In this document: one piece after another, positions 1 to 6,983 of the stretch
How positions within the stretch are numbered: position 1 is the first letter of the stretch
How the letters are laid out: every line of letters begins with the position of its first letter
Assembly (NCBI GenBank): GCA_047619315.1
Contig: JBLHKB010000214.1
Span: forward strand, 1-10,625
DNA length: 10,625 bases
Source of the DNA: JBCCRV01 sp047619315
Lineage (GTDB): Bacteria > Myxococcota_A > Polyangia > Polyangiales > Houyiibacteriaceae
Reading direction: 5' to 3'
The notes under the pieces: model-generated
What the model saw: the letters and a program-made list of their open reading frames with translations, nothing else
What the model was told of the DNA's origin: nothing
Databases searched by the model: none
Translations under genes and position numbers: made by a program

Positions 1-15
1 GTCGGATGAAAGACG

Positions 16-687
16 ATGTCGATGGACGATGAAATAGGAACGGGCACTCGCTGGGCAGCGTTTGCGATGATCGTGGGTGCTGTGATGGTGGTGCTCTACT
101 TCCTTTCGGGGGACTCGACGAAGACGACGATGGCGGAACGTATCGAGCGTTCCGCGGACTCCAATCAACGAAGAGCGAGGCGCGGCGGGACGTCCTCTTC
201 CAATCACGACCCGCGCGCTCGTAGAAACGACGGCACGTTCGCGCCTGCTGTCGGCGATTCTGAGCTCGACCCTCAGCAGCGAGCCTACCGGCGGAGCTTC
301 TCGACGGTCCCGGACGCGGGCGCCCTACCTCCCTTCGTGCCTTCGTTGCACGTCGGCCGCCTCGCCTCTGTCACCGGCGATGCACCCGCGGAAGAAGGTG
401 CGCGATGCGAGGTACGTGTACTCCCCGTCGCAGCAAACATCTTCAACTGCGTTGTTCGAGTGATGTGTGATGGCGTCGTGCTCTACCCAGATGGTGCTCA
501 GGCAGCGGGCTACGCGCCTTGCTCGGTGGAGAATGGAATTGTCACGCGCGCTCAAGATGAAGATGTGACGTCTGCCGATGGCGACCCAGCGATGCACGTG
601 GACTTGGCCGCACGTCACGTTCGCGTAACGGACGACGGTCCGCTTGGTCGGAACTTCTCAGCGACCATCGAGCTGCGGCCGATCTAG
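16..687 (+). CDS. Membrane-anchored protein with a four-cysteine exported domain, function unknown
   Basis: I do not recognise this 223-residue protein. Residues 13-32 form one hydrophobic segment (WAAFAMIVGAVMVVLYFL) preceded by an acidic N-terminus. There is no lipobox or clear cleavage site, so it is probably a single-pass anchor with the rest in the periplasm. Residues 35-105 are polar, rich in Arg, Ser and Asp, and probably disordered. Residues 110-223 look like a compact beta-rich domain with Cys131, Cys145, Cys151 and Cys169, which could form two disulfides. An in-frame TGA at 7-9 bounds the start: only ATG 16 or ATG 22 is available, and neither has a strong ribosome binding site. It lies about 95 bases upstream of the TonB-dependent receptor on the same strand, separated by inverted repeats. 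A role linked to the receptor is possible but nothing in the sequence shows it. The reading frame is convincing; the function is open. Confidence 0.75.
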   Translation: MSMDDEIGTGTRWAAFAMIVGAVMVVLYFLSGDSTKTTMAERIERSADSNQRRARRGGTSSSNHDPRARRNDGTFAPAVGDSELDPQQRAYRRSFSTVPDAGALPPFVPSLHVGRLASVTGDAPAEEGARCEVRVLPVAANIFNCVVRVMCDGVVLYPDGAQAAGYAPCSVENGIVTRAQDEDVTSADGDPAMHVDLAARHVRVTDDGPLGRNFSATIELRPI

Positions 688-688
688 C

Positions 689-710
689 GTCACCCGTCGG
701 TGACACCGAC
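689..710. promoter_or_regulatory. Two overlapping inverted repeats upstream of the receptor gene
   Basis: Immediately after the stop codon of the first gene lies GTCACC-CGTC-GGTGAC (689-704), a perfect 6-bp stem with a 4-base loop. Overlapping it is GTCGGTGACACCGAC (696-710), a perfect 7-bp inverted repeat around one central base. They share bases, so they cannot both form as RNA hairpins. The second has the geometry of an operator for a dimeric regulator; the first could be a weak terminator of the preceding gene, but no T-run follows. The repeats end 71 bases before the receptor ATG at 782. They do not resemble a Fur box. That they are regulatory is inference. Confidence 0.4.
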
Positions 711-781
711 AGGGGATCGGCGCGTCGACGAACGCTTTTTCGTTGGCACGAGGTAGCGCGGCTGCTACATCCTTCTTACTA

Positions 782-3322
782 ATGAAAGTCGTTTTCAACA
801 AGGGCGCCATTACGGTGCTTCTATGGGCTTTCGGGGTGTTTTCTGCGGCCGCACAGGAAGCTCCGAGTCCTGAGCCACCTCCGCCGGCTGAGGTTGAGGT
901 CCCAGAAATACCCGTAGAGACGCCGCCCCAGGAGACCGAAGAGCCTCCAGGGAGCACAGAGCCACCCCTGGGTGAAGACCTCGGCGACGACCCCGTTGAA
1001 GTCCCTGTTGAACCCGTTGAACCAGGCGAGCCCGAGCCCAGCGAACCTGAGCCAGTCGAAGCTCCAGACGTAAGCGCCGAAGCGCCCGGAGCAGAAACCG
1101 ACGAGGGCGAAGAACTCAGCGAAGAAGATTGGGATGAAGGCGCGAGCTACGGGTCTTCCCCAGTGCTCGAGACCCCCGCCGAACCGAGCGAAGGCGAGAC
1201 TGAACCTGCTGAACTCCCCGAGTCTCTCGAAGCTTCGGGCCGCGCCACCGGCTACGTTCGCGATCGTCTGCGCTATGCCGGAAGCGTCACCCACATCGGC
1301 CCAGAAGAACTGGAGACGCTCGAGTACGACGACCCCCATTCCGTTCTTCGGGGAAGCGGCGTCTACGTTCGAAACGAAGATGGCTTCGGTCTTCGTCCGA
1401 ATATTGGGTTACGGGGTGGCAACCCTGAACGCTCTCGTCGTGTGACGTTGATGGAGGATGGCGTTCTTTTCGGACCCGCTCCTTACAGTGCTCCCGCCGC
1501 CTATTACTTCCCGCTGATGACTCGGATGCGAAGTGTTGATGTCTTTAAGGGGCCGGCGGCGCTCCTCTACGGACCACAAACCATCGGAGGCGCCATCGAT
1601 CTGGGAACCCGTCAGGTCCCTACAAGCTCCGAAGGCGAAGTCGACCTTTCCTACGGCCTCTTCAACTCACGGAAGATTCATCTGCACTGGGGCACTTCAA
1701 ACCGTTGGGGCGGCTTCTTGATCGAGGCCGTCGATGTGGCGAGTGATGGGTTCAAAGAGATCGATGGCAGCAACGAGGACACCGGCTTTTGGCGGAGCGA
1801 TTTCATGGTCCGTAGTTTTCTGCAAACCAACCCTGCCGGGCGTGTGTTCAACCGCTTGGATCTCAAGCTTGGATTTCAGCGAGAGACCTCCAACGAAACT
1901 TACCTTGGACTCAGCGATGCGGACTTTGCCGAGAACCCAGTTCGCCGCTACGCCGCTTCCGCCGGCGACCGAATGGAGTGGTGGCGCACCCAGGGTCAGC
2001 TGACTTGGCGCTTGGGTGTCGGCGATAATTTTGAGCTCGTGACGGATCTCTACCGCCACGATTTCTACCGCGAGTGGGATCGGCTCTCTGGCTTTGAAGG
2101 TGGCCCTGCACTTCGTGATATCCTGCTTGCGCCCACGGGCGCACGGGCCGTGTACTACGACGTGCTTCGCGGCGCTGCGGACAGCGATATCAATGAAGGT
2201 ACACGCCTTCTCCGGGCTAATAATAGGCGCCGCTACGTCAGCCAGGGAATCCAGTCTCGTGCGCGTGGAAGTTTTCGAACGGGTCCCGTACGACATGAAG
2301 TCGAGCTTGGGGCGCGTTTTCACCACGATCGAATCGACCGCGACCATCTCGGGTCCCTCCACCGCATGGTCAATGGCGATGTCGTTCAAGACGGCGAGTC
2401 CTTTGCGACGACGGTGAACACTGGCGAAGCCATGGCGACGAGCGCCTATCTTGTGTATGGGCTTGAAGCGTTTGGTGTCACGCTTCGTCCAGGTATTCGC
2501 ACGGAGATCGTGCACACGCGTTTTGCCCAAGAGGGCAACCGTCAAAACGAAACACGAGCCGTCGCACTGCCTGGCGTCGGACTGACATATGGGTTCACGC
2601 CGACGCTCAGCGCCGTCGCCGGAGTGCACCGCGGGTTCTCGCCAGTCGCCCCGGGACAAGCGGAGGAAGTGCAGCCGGAGACGAGCCTCGCATATGAACT
2701 CGGAGGTCGTTTCCTCGACGAGAGCAAAGGTCGCCTCATTGAGGCCATCGGCTTCGTCAACGACTACGGTAACCTCCAAGGTCAGTGCGCGTTCGCTACG
2801 GGCTGCACCGAAGAGATGCTCGACCGCCAGTTCAATGGAGGCGAAGTCCTCGTTTGGGGTGTGGAAGCCGGCGCGACGTGGAGTTTCGAGTTGAACGACG
2901 CGTTCTCTATGCCGGCACGCGTCAGCTATACCTATACCGATTCGAGTTTTCGCACGGACTTCGAGTCACAAGATCCGACACTCGGTCGCGTGTCCATTGG
3001 GGACCAGCTTCCCTATATTCCTCGGCACCAGGGACAGCTTCAGGTCGGGCTCGAACATCCGATGGGCGGGCTCCGGGCCATCGCGAACTTTGTCGGCGAG
3101 ATGCGGGAGAGCGCAAGTCAGGGCGAGCCGGATGTGGAGGATGTCACGGAGCGTTACGCGACGTTGGACCTCATCGGGTGGGTGAAGGCGACCGCGCGGA
3201 TTCGGGTGTACGGGCGCCTGGAAAACCTGACGAATGCGCAACCTCTGACCTCGCGGCGGCCGTTCGGCGCCCGACCACTGCGCCCGTTTTCCCTTCAGGT
3301 CGGCATTCGTTTTTCTCTCTAG
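782..3322 (+). CDS. TonB-dependent outer-membrane receptor, FecA-like, with long acidic leader
   Basis: An outer-membrane active transporter, probably for a ferric chelate or similar ligand, energised by TonB-ExbBD. From ATG 782 it is 846 residues. Residues 1-24 are a signal peptide (cleavage likely after SAAA). Residues 25-153 are Pro/Glu-rich. The plug spans about 154-290 and carries the FecA-family signatures EDGFGLRPNIGLRG, LMEDGVLFGPAPY and VFKGPAALLYGPQTIGGAI. A 22-strand-type barrel fills the rest, with a Cys669/Cys675 loop pair and a final strand ending LQVGIRFSL (Leu rather than the usual Phe). I see no clean TonB box. The frame is open to TTG 743, but ATG 782 places the signal peptide at the N-terminus and is preferred. 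No Shine-Dalgarno lies within 20 bases of it. A TTGGCA (743-748) with TACATC (766-771) is a poor promoter candidate that would give a nearly leaderless message. No fecI/fecR or ABC importer is in the window, so the ligand is unassigned. Confidence 0.93.
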   Translation: MKVVFNKGAITVLLWAFGVFSAAAQEAPSPEPPPPAEVEVPEIPVETPPQETEEPPGSTEPPLGEDLGDDPVEVPVEPVEPGEPEPSEPEPVEAPDVSAEAPGAETDEGEELSEEDWDEGASYGSSPVLETPAEPSEGETEPAELPESLEASGRATGYVRDRLRYAGSVTHIGPEELETLEYDDPHSVLRGSGVYVRNEDGFGLRPNIGLRGGNPERSRRVTLMEDGVLFGPAPYSAPAAYYFPLMTRMRSVDVFKGPAALLYGPQTIGGAIDLGTRQVPTSSEGEVDLSYGLFNSRKIHLHWGTSNRWGGFLIEAVDVASDGFKEIDGSNEDTGFWRSDFMVRSFLQTNPAGRVFNRLDLKLGFQRETSNETYLGLSDADFAENPVRRYAASAGDRMEWWRTQGQLTWRLGVGDNFELVTDLYRHDFYREWDRLSGFEGGPALRDILLAPTGARAVYYDVLRGAADSDINEGTRLLRANNRRRYVSQGIQSRARGSFRTGPVRHEVELGARFHHDRIDRDHLGSLHRMVNGDVVQDGESFATTVNTGEAMATSAYLVYGLEAFGVTLRPGIRTEIVHTRFAQEGNRQNETRAVALPGVGLTYGFTPTLSAVAGVHRGFSPVAPGQAEEVQPETSLAYELGGRFLDESKGRLIEAIGFVNDYGNLQGQCAFATGCTEEMLDRQFNGGEVLVWGVEAGATWSFELNDAFSMPARVSYTYTDSSFRTDFESQDPTLGRVSIGDQLPYIPRHQGQLQVGLEHPMGGLRAIANFVGEMRESASQGEPDVEDVTERYATLDLIGWVKATARIRVYGRLENLTNAQPLTSRRPFGARPLRPFSLQVGIRFSL

Positions 3323-3371
3323 AGGGGCGGCGCTGGGTCGACATTCTGTCGTGAACTGCTAGTCGCGATGC

Positions 3372-4259
3372 ATGCTTGAACTTGGTAAAGGATGGCGTTT
3401 CCCGATCGACGACGAAGTCTCGAAGATCTGGCTGACGCCTAAGGGGGCCTGGGGGCTCAGCGTTCGCTGTAAGTCCACAAAGGTAAAAGTGGATGGCGCG
3501 TTTGAGGAGACATTGGCTCCTCGGCTCATCATCGACGACCTCACGTTCATGGGGTCTCATTGGCAAGACCTCGTGGGAATGGAGATCGCGCAGGAAGGCG
3601 CTTGGCACGGCGACGGAGATCCAAGCGCGAGTCTCGTTGTGGAGCAGAGCGGCGACCTTCGCGCGGCGACGGTTCGTGTCATCGGCTGCGAAGGAAAGTA
3701 TTTCGAGGTCGAGGTCGACGGCGAGTGCGATATCTTCATCGACGACGACCATGATAAGGACGTTCCCTTCACGCTGAAAACGAAGCTTGTTTTCGAGGGC
3801 GTCCAGTTCCGTTTCCGCGCGGATGGACTCGACAGCCGTGAGCCCGAGCGAAAAGCCATCGAACTGCTCTCGAAGTACCTCGAGCCTGAGGGCTTCATGG
3901 CGCCTGAGGTCGAGTCTCTGACGGAGCCGGGTCTCTTCATGGCAAAGTTCGCCCCCCAGGTGAGCGAAGATGACGTCGGTGGCGAAGTCTCCGACGACGC
4001 GGACTTAAGCCCTGAGATGCGAGTGCTTCACCAGAGCGCTACGGAGCTTCTAGGTGGCATGCTGAAGCAAGAGTGGATCGAGCTTGAAGATGGCGGAGTC
4101 GCGAAGCTCGTGCCGGGCATGGTCGATATCCTCGAACTCGGCGGGCGTGGGTCGCGTCGCGCGGAGCGCGTGAGCGAGTGGCTGATGGAGCAGGACGATG
4201 TCATCGACCTGCACGTCAATGACGAAGACCTGGCATCGGTTCTCGACAAGTTCTGGTGA
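3372..4259 (+). CDS. Soluble two-part protein of unknown function
   Basis: I do not recognise this 295-residue protein. It has no signal peptide or membrane segment and is strongly acidic. Residues 1-150 look beta-rich, with alternating hydrophobic strands (GAWGLSVRCKSTKVKV, YFEVEVDGECDIFIDDD) and an Asp cluster around 120-130 that could bind metal. Residues 155-175 are a helix. About 193-213 is an acidic linker (VSEDDVGGEVSDDADLS). Residues 214-295 look like a small all-helical domain ending LASVLDKFW. The start is bounded by an in-frame TAG at 3360-3362, so ATG 3372 is the first possible ATG; no ribosome binding site precedes it. It begins 49 bases after the receptor stop on the same strand and may be cotranscribed with it. 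Length, codon phase and acidic composition support a real gene; any function would be a guess. Confidence 0.82.
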   Translation: MLELGKGWRFPIDDEVSKIWLTPKGAWGLSVRCKSTKVKVDGAFEETLAPRLIIDDLTFMGSHWQDLVGMEIAQEGAWHGDGDPSASLVVEQSGDLRAATVRVIGCEGKYFEVEVDGECDIFIDDDHDKDVPFTLKTKLVFEGVQFRFRADGLDSREPERKAIELLSKYLEPEGFMAPEVESLTEPGLFMAKFAPQVSEDDVGGEVSDDADLSPEMRVLHQSATELLGGMLKQEWIELEDGGVAKLVPGMVDILELGGRGSRRAERVSEWLMEQDDVIDLHVNDEDLASVLDKFW

Positions 4260-4265
4260 GATTGT

Positions 4266-4290
4266 CGCGCGCCACGTTCAGCGGCGCGTG
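4266..4290. terminator. GC-rich hairpin between convergent genes, possible bidirectional terminator
   Basis: An 8-bp stem (4266-4273 with 4283-4290, core CGCGCC/GGCGCG, one G-U pair) and a 9-base loop sits just after the stop of the unknown gene and 36 bases before the end of the diguanylate cyclase gene on the other strand. Neither side is followed by a T-run, so it is not a canonical intrinsic terminator. Its position in the only convergent gap of the window is the main argument. The rest of 4260-4325 holds nothing else I can support. Confidence 0.4.
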
Positions 4291-4325
4291 TTCCAGCGGG
4301 ATCTCCGGATGACTTTCAACGCTGT

Positions 4326-5597
4326 CTAGGGCGCTGAGGACGGAGCCATCGAGCCGATGCGGCCGACAACACGGTTGCGGCCTTGGCGTTTTGCTTCGTA
4401 GAGGGCAGCGTCGGAACGTCGTGCGGCGCTGACGTAGTCGCTACGTCCGCCCCAGACAGCGACGCCGAAGGAGCCCGTGACGCGAAGCGCAGGTCCGCCC
4501 GAGTCGTGCTGGATGAGTAGGTTTTCGATTGCGCCTCGCACTCGCTCCGCCGTGCGAACGGCTCCGTCGAAGGTCGTTTGGGGAAGAAGAAAGATAAACT
4601 CCTCACCCCCGCTGCGAAAGGCGCGATCGGCGCCGCGGAGCTCCGCACGAAGAACAGCCGCGGCGCTTTTAAGCACGGCATCCCCAGCATCGTGGCCGTG
4701 GGTGTCATTGACGCGCTTGAAGTGGTCCAGATCGAGCGTTGCGACGCCGACATCGTGACCTTGTTTCGCCAGCTGGGTCACCGCGCGGTCGAGGGCCCGC
4801 CGGTTTCCAAGGCCTGTGAGGGCGTCGGTTTCAGCCATGGTGTTGGCGTTGTCGAGAGCGAGTTCAAGAATGCGTTGGTGAGCTTGAGTGTGGCGAAGGA
4901 GCTCGCCCGCCTCGCCGGCGCGCTGAACACGTGCGCGTGTTTCCGAAACAAGCCGACTGGCCTCGCCCATGAGCGATTCTCGGAGCCGTTCAAGTTCACC
5001 TAAGGAGTTCGCGGAAGCCAGCTCTGCGTGGGCTTCTTCCAGGCGCACAAGAGCCGCCGGCTCCGGGTTGCTGAGGCTCGCGAGAAGGTGTGCGAGTTCG
5101 TTGATGGACGTGTGCATGACGTCGCCACGTTGCCGAAGGAAGAGCACTGCGAACGCGAGGCGCTCCATTTCGAGCCCAAATGCTTCGCAGGGTTCTGGTC
5201 GTGGGTCGGGACGAGGGGAGGCTCGAAGCACGTCGAGTCCCTTGTCGAGAGCGGGGGCTCCAGTCGCCAGGGCGACGCCTAGTGCGCTCTCGGCGGCGTC
5301 CGCGATGATGCCAACGGGCCCGTTTTTTGCTAAAGGATCGCCTGCGGCGCTGCTCTCGTGGCTGAGACGAACGCGCAGGGATTGAATCTCCATGGCCAGC
5401 TCGGAGATCTCATCAGCGTTGGTGGCGCGAAGAGCGCGAAGGCGGAGGGAGCGCACTTCGCCTTCGTCGAGTCCGCCGACCGCGTCTATGCGCGAAACAC
5501 GCTCAAGGAGCGCCAGGAGGTGGCCAATAGCGTGCTTTGAGTCGTGCTCATCCTCCGTCGCCACTGGACGTCCGCGTCGACTCCGCAGCCGGATCAT
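4326..5597 (-). CDS. Diguanylate cyclase (GGDEF domain) with uncharacterised helical N-terminus
   Basis: Makes cyclic di-GMP from two GTP, which generally favours attachment and matrix over motility. The protein has 423 residues. The C-terminal GGDEF domain starts near 257 (TDALTGLGNRRALDR). It carries the metal and substrate motif LDLDHFKRVND at 288-298 and a catalytic GGEEF at 330-334, so it should be active. An RxxD product-inhibition site (R321-D324) sits exactly five residues before GGEEF. Residues 1-256 have no membrane segment or recognised sensor; long stretches (about 40-80, 180-250) look helical and probably coiled-coil, suggesting a cytoplasmic dimer controlled by an unknown input. 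No EAL domain is present. The ATG at 5597 has a GAAGG four bases upstream. The gene follows the fructosamine-kinase gene after 69 bases and has its own -10 box, so it is probably transcribed at least partly on its own. It converges with the unknown + strand gene. Confidence 0.93.
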   Translation of the reverse strand: MIRLRSRRGRPVATEDEHDSKHAIGHLLALLERVSRIDAVGGLDEGEVRSLRLRALRATNADEISELAMEIQSLRVRLSHESSAAGDPLAKNGPVGIIADAAESALGVALATGAPALDKGLDVLRASPRPDPRPEPCEAFGLEMERLAFAVLFLRQRGDVMHTSINELAHLLASLSNPEPAALVRLEEAHAELASANSLGELERLRESLMGEASRLVSETRARVQRAGEAGELLRHTQAHQRILELALDNANTMAETDALTGLGNRRALDRAVTQLAKQGHDVGVATLDLDHFKRVNDTHGHDAGDAVLKSAAAVLRAELRGADRAFRSGGEEFIFLLPQTTFDGAVRTAERVRGAIENLLIQHDSGGPALRVTGSFGVAVWGGRSDYVSAARRSDAALYEAKRQGRNRVVGRIGSMAPSSAP

Positions 5598-5624
5598 TGT
5601 GCCTTCGCCAGGCGTAGGAACCGC

Positions 5625-5630
5625 ATTATA
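5625..5630 (-). promoter_or_regulatory. Perfect TATAAT -10 box upstream of the diguanylate cyclase gene
   Basis: On the minus strand, TATAAT lies in the 69-base gap between the fructosamine-kinase stop and the cyclase ATG. Transcription would start near 5618, giving a leader of about 21 bases that still contains the GAAGG ribosome binding site. At 17-base spacing the -35 hexamer is CCGAAA, a poor match, so activity would rest on the -10 or on an activator. A perfect match in GC-rich sequence at the right place makes a promoter plausible, not proven. Confidence 0.5.
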
Positions 5631-5666
5631 GCCAAGGATACGGTGATTTTCGGGAGGTCTTGAGCG

Positions 5667-6506
5667 CTATTCGAGGTTACTTAGGAGGCTATCAACCTGA
5701 CCTAAGTAAGCGCCGCCGAAAAGGAGAAGGTGAACGAGCACCGGATAGAGCTGATAGACGCCGCGCCGAAGAGCGCTGCCAGGACGTGGTGGAAGAACCT
5801 CGTCGTACGCGTCGAATACGTGCGTCGAGAAACCACCGAAGAGGTGCATCATCGCGAGATCGACTTCGGGATCGCCGAAGTAAGAGGAAGGGTCTACGAG
5901 GCAGGGAGCGCCGCGACTGTCGGTGTGGACGTTTCCGCGCCAGAGGTCACCGTGCAGCAGTGCGATGGGCGCTCCTTCGAGCAGCGAGCGTAGACGGGGG
6001 ATGGCCACTTGGAATCGGGTGACTCTCTTCGCATCGAGGCCCGCACGCTGGATCAGGTTTTGGAGTCGGCCCAGGTAAAAATTTGTCCAACTTGTACGTG
6101 TGTTGTCGATGCTGAGTGTCGCGATGTAGCCGGGCGCGTCGCTGCATCCCGCGAGCTGTGAGCGTGTTTGGTGGAGCGCGGCGAGCCCGCGTCCAAGAGT
6201 CTCGTCGTGGCTTTGGTTGGGCACGCCGGCGCCGAGGTCTTCGAGAATGAGAAAGCGCTCATCCTGCGCCAGGACGCAGGGCACTCGGAGTGGGCCGTGA
6301 CGAAGCATGGAGAGTCCATGGGCTTCGCTTTTGAACATGCCGGGCGGCGCGCTCTGGTGGACCTTGGCGAAGACACTGCGTTTAGAGGAGAGTTCCAGCC
6401 GAAACGCTTGGTTGATGTCTCCCCCCCGGACGGGCGTGGCGCTCAGAACTTGATCAGAGAGCGTAGATTCGATGGCGACCTGGATGTCGCCCGGAAAGAC
6501 GCTCAC
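5667..6506 (-). CDS. Fructosamine kinase family protein (protein deglycation kinase)
   Basis: Phosphorylates C3 of ketoamine sugar adducts on proteins; the 3-phosphate is unstable and the sugar falls off. Characterised bacterial members prefer ribulosamines and erythrulosamines. The 279-residue length fits the family (E. coli YniA, human FN3K). Visible landmarks are GGDINQAFRL (glycine-rich loop), the VFAKV lysine (K48), Glu61 in the F-K-S-E-A helix, the catalytic LLHGDLWRGN (Asp187, Asn192), the metal-binding LVDPSSYFGDPEVDLAM (Asp205), and the family C-terminus YQLYPVLVHLLLFGG. The start is decided by context: the GTG at 6506 overlaps the TGA of the phosphatase gene as GTGA, the usual form of translational coupling. 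An in-frame TTG at 6548 would add 14 Arg-rich residues and a 46-base overlap and is unlikely. It is the last member of the tightly packed operon; the cyclase follows after 69 bases. Family assignment is firm; the exact substrate is inferred. Confidence 0.92.
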   Translation of the reverse strand: MSVFPGDIQVAIESTLSDQVLSATPVRGGDINQAFRLELSSKRSVFAKVHQSAPPGMFKSEAHGLSMLRHGPLRVPCVLAQDERFLILEDLGAGVPNQSHDETLGRGLAALHQTRSQLAGCSDAPGYIATLSIDNTRTSWTNFYLGRLQNLIQRAGLDAKRVTRFQVAIPRLRSLLEGAPIALLHGDLWRGNVHTDSRGAPCLVDPSSYFGDPEVDLAMMHLFGGFSTHVFDAYDEVLPPRPGSALRRGVYQLYPVLVHLLLFGGAYLGQVDSLLSNLE

Positions 6507-6979
6507 ACTTCGCCGCGAGCGCTCATGTGCTCGAGGAGCCCTGTGCAAGCGGACTCACAGAGATCGAGGACGTGCTCGAAGCCGTTCGCTCCGCCGTAGT
6601 AGGGGTCTGGAACGTCTTGTCCCTGGTGGCTCGTGGTGAAGTCGAGAAAGAGCTGAACCTTTGCTCGTTCCGCTTCGTTGCTCGCGAGGGCGATCAGGTC
6701 ATCTCGGTTCGATGAGTCGAGGCCGACAATGTAGTCGAAGCGTTCAAAGTCCTTGGCCTGAAAGTGCTGTGCTTGCCCGTCGATGACGACGCCACGCGTC
6801 GAAGCGGCCGCGCGTGAGCGTGGATCTGGGCGTTCACCGACGTGCCATCCGCTGGTGCCAGCGCTCTCAACATGAACGGACTCTGCAAGGGTCCTGTCCT
6901 CGAGCAGGCTGCGCATGACGCCTTCGGCCGTTGGGCTCCGGCAGATGTTCCCTAGACAGACAAAACAAACTCGGACCAT
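6503..6979 (-). CDS. Low-molecular-weight protein tyrosine phosphatase family
   Basis: A 158-residue cytosolic phosphatase of the normal family length. The P-loop is at the extreme N-terminus (VCLGNICRSPTAE), with nucleophile Cys8, Arg14 and Ser15. The general acid is Asp125 in VPDPYYGG. All catalytic residues are present. Family members remove phosphate from tyrosine, often to control polysaccharide export with a BY-kinase, or act on arginine phosphate; human LMW-PTP-A also hydrolyses protein ribulosamine 5-phosphate. No BY-kinase or polysaccharide gene is in the window, whereas the next gene is a fructosamine-family kinase coupled by a GTGA overlap, so the sugar-adduct role is the more attractive one here (inference). 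ATG 6979 is chosen because it puts the P-loop in its usual place and has GGAG seven bases upstream. The frame runs open to 7093 but that would only add residues antisense to family expectation and overlap the transpeptidase gene. Confidence 0.94.
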   Translation of the reverse strand: MVRVCFVCLGNICRSPTAEGVMRSLLEDRTLAESVHVESAGTSGWHVGERPDPRSRAAASTRGVVIDGQAQHFQAKDFERFDYIVGLDSSNRDDLIALASNEAERAKVQLFLDFTTSHQGQDVPDPYYGGANGFEHVLDLCESACTGLLEHMSARGEV

Positions 6980-6983
6980 GGGC

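Noticed and set aside
743..781. TTG start for the receptor
   Set aside because: It would place 13 extra residues before a well-formed signal peptide and has no ribosome binding site.
966..1085. Possible tandem repeat in the Glu/Pro-coding stretch of the receptor
   Set aside because: The repeats are loose amino-acid-level P-E patterns with no exact nucleotide unit, so no repeat feature is called.
1697..2779. 360-codon open frame on the minus strand inside the receptor gene
   Set aside because: It lies fully antisense to a receptor with clear family motifs, shows no recognisable domain, and long antisense frames are common in GC-rich genes.
3339..3351. Small hairpin CGACA-TTC-TGTCG after the receptor gene
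   Set aside because: Only 5 bp, no T-run, and the next gene begins 20 bases later on the same strand; not enough for a terminator call.
3368..3379. Four-codon open frame ATG CAT GCT TGA overlapping the start of the unknown gene
   Set aside because: Too short to distinguish from chance and without a ribosome binding site.
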